Below, piece after piece: positions 61,243 through 64,000 of a stretch of 64,000 nucleotides of DNA (position 1 is the first letter of the stretch; every line of letters begins with the position of its first letter). Position numbers and translations under genes: made by a program. Source of the DNA: Homoserinimonas aerilata (GTDB taxonomy: Bacteria; Actinomycetota; Actinomycetes; Actinomycetales; Microbacteriaceae); the NCBI RefSeq assembly GCF_006716125.1, contig NZ_VFOM01000001.1:1364001-1428000 (forward strand), in the 5' to 3' direction. The notes beneath the pieces were generated by a model. It was not told the DNA's origin, ran no database searches, and saw only the letters and a program-made list of their open reading frames with translations.

Positions 61243-62138
61243 ATGGCTTCTGGACGAGCGCCCGGCATGAGGTGCTCAGCATCACCCGCGCACGCATCGC
61301 ACTATTGCTACTGATGGTGTTCGTCGGCATGGTGTCCGTGTCTGCGATTATCGGATGGATCACCACGCGTACCGTCACCTCCGTGTATGAGGGCATCCTC
61401 GCGGCGGGTCTGACCGCCGCGCCCAACCCGTTCACTGACGTGGCCCCGCTGTACTACGCACGTAACTCGGCGATCTACGTTGTCTTGATCGGGTGCCTCA
61501 TGGCGATCGTCCTCGGCGCGCAGGCCACGCTCCGCGACCGCAAGCAGGGCACCTCCATCCTGGTGCTCACCCGCCCTCTCGCCATCCAGGCGCGTCTGCT
61601 CGGGCAGCTGGCCGGGATCGGGCTGGTCCTTGCCACGGTGTCACTGGTGAGCACCCTGATCAGCTGGGTCTCGATCGCGATCATCACCGGAACCCCCCTC
61701 GGCGGGGACCTCACCGCCCGGCTGGTGGGCTTCGCGGGCACGTCGTGGTTGCTGCTGATGGTCTTCGCGATCATCGGGATGATCTCCGGCCTGTTCGCCC
61801 GCCGCGAGAGCACCGCCTTCCTTGTGCCGTTCGTGGTGTGGAGCGGAATCACATTCGTGCTGCCCCAGTTGGGCTCCGCCGCCCGGCCTGTGGCACTGCT
61901 GAACCCCGTGCCGGCTGTTCCCGTCGCGGGGGACTCGTTCTCGGTCCTGTCCGCGTTGACCGGCCCGCTCGCGATCACTGAACAGTTCAAGACGACCGCG
62001 AGCGTGCTGCTCCAGAACGACCTGGTGGTCGGCAGCGCCGGGGCCGGTGTCCTCGTCCTGGCGATATTCCTGCTCGCGGGCCTGATCGCGATCACCGTGA
62101 TCCCTCGACGAAAGATCCGGAGTGCCCTTCATGACTGA
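61239..62138 (+). CDS. ABC-2 permease (NosY-like) 1
   Basis: A 299-residue membrane protein with six helices, GTG start, and the ABC-2/NosY outline (N-terminal helix, AQATLRDRKQGTSILVLTRPL loop after helix 2). It would pair with the second permease to form the channel. Confidence 0.82.
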   Translation: MNGFWTSARHEVLSITRARIALLLLMVFVGMVSVSAIIGWITTRTVTSVYEGILAAGLTAAPNPFTDVAPLYYARNSAIYVVLIGCLMAIVLGAQATLRDRKQGTSILVLTRPLAIQARLLGQLAGIGLVLATVSLVSTLISWVSIAIITGTPLGGDLTARLVGFAGTSWLLLMVFAIIGMISGLFARRESTAFLVPFVVWSGITFVLPQLGSAARPVALLNPVPAVPVAGDSFSVLSALTGPLAITEQFKTTASVLLQNDLVVGSAGAGVLVLAIFLLAGLIAITVIPRRKIRSALHD

Positions 62139-63102
62139 CATCGCCACGGTGGCCCGCAAAGAGATCCTGGAACTGCGCCGCGACCGCCTTTTCCTCATCC
62201 TGATCGGCTTCCTCGCCGTCGTCACCGTGATCTCGGTCGCGGTGGGCGCCGCCGACTTCCGGGCGCAGCTGGACGCCTACACCCTGTACGTCGCAGACGT
62301 CACTGCCAGCGGCTCCGGTGTGACGCCCGCCGCCCCGCAGCTGTTCCCCCTGCAACTACTGCGAGGTGGGATGGAGTACCTCGAGATCCTCGGGGCGCTG
62401 TTCGCGATCGTGTTGGGTTACGCCACCATTGCGAAAGAGAAGCATCGCGGGACGTTGCCGCTGCTGCTCAGCCGCCCCGTGCAGCGCTTCGCGCTGGCCG
62501 GCGGCAAGATCGCAGCCCTTGCGACGATATGGGGACTGGTCGTGCTGGGCCTAGCGATCGTCTCCGCCATCGCGGTCACCACCATCGGCGGGGGAACCCT
62601 GACCGGAACCGACCTGGCCCGGCTCGCAGTCAGTTGCGGCTTCGCCTGGTTGTACCTGGTGTTCTGGTCGGCCATCGCGATCGCTGTCACTGTGCTCACT
62701 AGGCAGCTCAGCGCCGGACTGATCATCAGCCTGCTGGTCTGGCTGACCTTCGTGCTGCTCATACCCCAGATCGGCGACACGATGGACCCGGACAATCAGG
62801 TCCCGGGCGGGCTGTTCGCCGCGTTGCAGATTCAGAAACCGGATGAGCTGGCCGTGCTCGCCCAGTTCGCACGCTTCGACAGCATCCGCAACGGACTGGA
62901 AGTGTCCTCGGTTACCAAGCACTTCGAACGGATCGCGTTCGCGTTTCTGGGGATCAAGGGCCAGTACAACCAACAACCACTGCCCGTGGTGTGGATGGCG
63001 ATGCTGCCCTACATCCTCACGCTCACCGCCGCGACCGTCGCCTCCATCACTATCGCCAGCGCCGTCACCACCCGGCGCGCTCTGCAAAGGAAACAATCAT
63101 GA
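62131..63102 (+). CDS. ABC-2 permease (NosY-like) 2
   Basis: A 323-residue permease with six helices and the same EKHRGTLPLLLSRPV motif (Glu-Lys before R-GTLPLLLSRP), typical of NosY. The ATG at 62131 lies 8 nt after CGGAG and inside the previous gene; a longer GTG start is at 62122. Overlaps the lipoprotein gene by 4 nt. Confidence 0.82.
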   Translation: MTDIATVARKEILELRRDRLFLILIGFLAVVTVISVAVGAADFRAQLDAYTLYVADVTASGSGVTPAAPQLFPLQLLRGGMEYLEILGALFAIVLGYATIAKEKHRGTLPLLLSRPVQRFALAGGKIAALATIWGLVVLGLAIVSAIAVTTIGGGTLTGTDLARLAVSCGFAWLYLVFWSAIAIAVTVLTRQLSAGLIISLLVWLTFVLLIPQIGDTMDPDNQVPGGLFAALQIQKPDELAVLAQFARFDSIRNGLEVSSVTKHFERIAFAFLGIKGQYNQQPLPVVWMAMLPYILTLTAATVASITIASAVTTRRALQRKQS

Positions 63103-63674
63103 ACACCAAAAACCTGATCCCTTTCGTCGCCGCAATGGTCCTGACCGCCGGCGTCCTCACCGGCTGCCAAGCTGCCACCGGCACCGCCCTGGCGACCCCC
63201 GGTGCCTCTGCCAGCGCGACACCGGGCTCCAACTCCGTGCTGCCGGTCGCGTCCAACCCGATCAGCAACACCAGCACGGCACCAGGTCTGAGTATCGCCT
63301 CGGCGGCCGTGGAGGACCTCGTCGACCCGGCCACCGGGAAGGCGATGGATGACCGGCTGCAGATCACGTTGACCAACAGCACCAGCACACCCTTGACCAA
63401 CGTCGAGATCTACTATCAGATGACCGATGTCACCACCCAACAGTCTGAGGGGTACTACATGGCACTTGATGACGTGACAATTCCTGCCCAGGACGAGACG
63501 ACCGTGTACTTCGACAACGGCACCGAGCCCGGGCACTTCCCCGAGAACACCTTCAGCCTGTACCGCACGTCCACCAACCAGGTCGATTTCGTCATCCAGG
63601 CCAGCGCCGACGGCGTTCAGGTCGCTACCGCGAACGCATCGAAAGGGGCCGGTACCGGTGAACAGCCCGACTGA
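63099..63674 (+). CDS. Lipoprotein of ABC-2 operon
   Basis: A 191-residue lipoprotein (lipobox LTGC, Cys23) with a Thr/Ser/Ala-rich linker, then a beta-sandwich-like domain (about residues 65-175; LQITLTNSTSTPLTNVEIYYQMTD). It could be the extracytoplasmic partner of the transporter. No named family. Confidence 0.72.
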   Translation: MNTKNLIPFVAAMVLTAGVLTGCQAATGTALATPGASASATPGSNSVLPVASNPISNTSTAPGLSIASAAVEDLVDPATGKAMDDRLQITLTNSTSTPLTNVEIYYQMTDVTTQQSEGYYMALDDVTIPAQDETTVYFDNGTEPGHFPENTFSLYRTSTNQVDFVIQASADGVQVATANASKGAGTGEQPD

Positions 63675-63707
63675 CCGACGCCCCGGCCTGCGGCAGGCGG
63701 GTGCCCG

Positions 63708-64000
63708 GTGAGGATTCTCGTCGTCGAGGATGACGTCGCGCTCGGCGACGTCATCCGCCGCGCCCTCGCTGAGACCGGGTATGCCGTCACCATCGCCGGA
63801 ACCGCTCCGGGCGGGATCGAAGCATTCGAGATCGACACGTACGACCTGGTCGTCCTGGATCTGATGCTCCCCGGACTGCCGGACGGCGGCATGGGCGTCT
63901 GTCGGCGCATCCGCGAGATCAACCACGACACGCCGGTGCTGATGCTGACCGCGCTGGACTCGATGCGCTCCAAGGTCGCGGGGCTGGACGCGGGCGCCGA
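63708..64000 (+). CDS. Response regulator (N-terminal part, cut by window edge)
   Basis: GTG at 63708 begins MRILVVEDDVALGDVIRRAL, a receiver domain with the acceptor Asp in VVLDLMLPGLPDGG. It continues past the right edge, and a kinase probably follows. It may regulate the ABC-2 operon or the copper cluster. Confidence 0.88.
   Translation, partial: MRILVVEDDVALGDVIRRALAETGYAVTIAGTAPGGIEAFEIDTYDLVVLDLMLPGLPDGGMGVCRRIREINHDTPVLMLTALDSMRSKVAGLDAGA

Overview
The window is high-GC DNA from an actinobacterium. Codon use (abundant GCATCC/GGATGC), gene families and spacing point to the Microbacteriaceae, probably Microbacterium or a close relative; this is inference, because no rRNA or other marker is present. 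The window has two parts: ordinary chromosome (about 1-24.8 kb) and a mobile, rearranged region (about 24.8-64 kb).

Chromosomal part. A copZ-copA copper export operon (cut by the left edge) sits behind tandem CsoR-type operators. It is followed by single housekeeping or stress genes: an F420-reductase-like dehydrogenase, msrA, two alpha/beta hydrolases, a MarR/quinone oxidoreductase pair and a spermidine-synthase-like enzyme. Next is an operon HAD phosphatase - PhnD-like binding protein - PhnC ATPase - two PhnE permeases - RpiR regulator. Then comes a four-gene FtsX/MacB-type ABC export system; its largest permease seems to start at an AUU codon. A MarR - BCCT osmolyte transporter unit is divergent from an SDR gene, with three GTTG-N7-CAAC operators between them. 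The chromosome breaks off inside an LtrA-like gene.

Junction and conjugative element. An IS3-family element (24768-26061) has a truncated ltrA on its left and the tail of a conjugation gene on its right, with no target duplication, so it marks a rearrangement joint. To its right lies part of an actinobacterial integrative conjugative element (ICE): a DUF6112-like small membrane protein, a TrbL/VirB6-like channel protein, an SCO6880-family protein, and, after a 21.6 kb interruption, a small conserved protein and a VirB4-like ATPase. Relaxase and coupling protein genes are not in the window.

Cargo (30.2-51.9 kb). The conjugation operon is split by a series of metal, sulfur and redox modules: (1) cmtR-cadA-cadD-lspA; (2) lysR/yeiH; (3) merR/sulP; (4) and (5) two orphan genes; (6) a persulfide/sulfur operon with a CstR-like regulator, thioredoxin, two mini zinc-ribbon proteins, a persulfide dioxygenase-rhodanese, TSUP, DUF4395 and rhodanese proteins, plus lgt; (7) a two-component system, ApbE, FMN-binding protein, ferric-reductase-like flavoprotein and VIT-family transporter. 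An element of about 84 bp with a two-stem palindromic architecture and a conserved AAACGATCGTTT core lies at nearly every module boundary: six complete or nearly complete copies and two half copies, and none that I could find elsewhere in the window. This cassette-like layout is the most unusual signal here. It looks like integron attC logic but lacks attC consensus boxes and a visible integrase.

Right part (54.2-64 kb). After a degraded trxB fragment there is a copper cluster (small membrane protein, F510_1955 propeller, DUF305 and DUF6153 proteins, YHS protein, CopB-type ATPase) behind another CsoR-type operator, then an ABC-2 transporter with a lipoprotein, and the start of a response regulator at the window edge.
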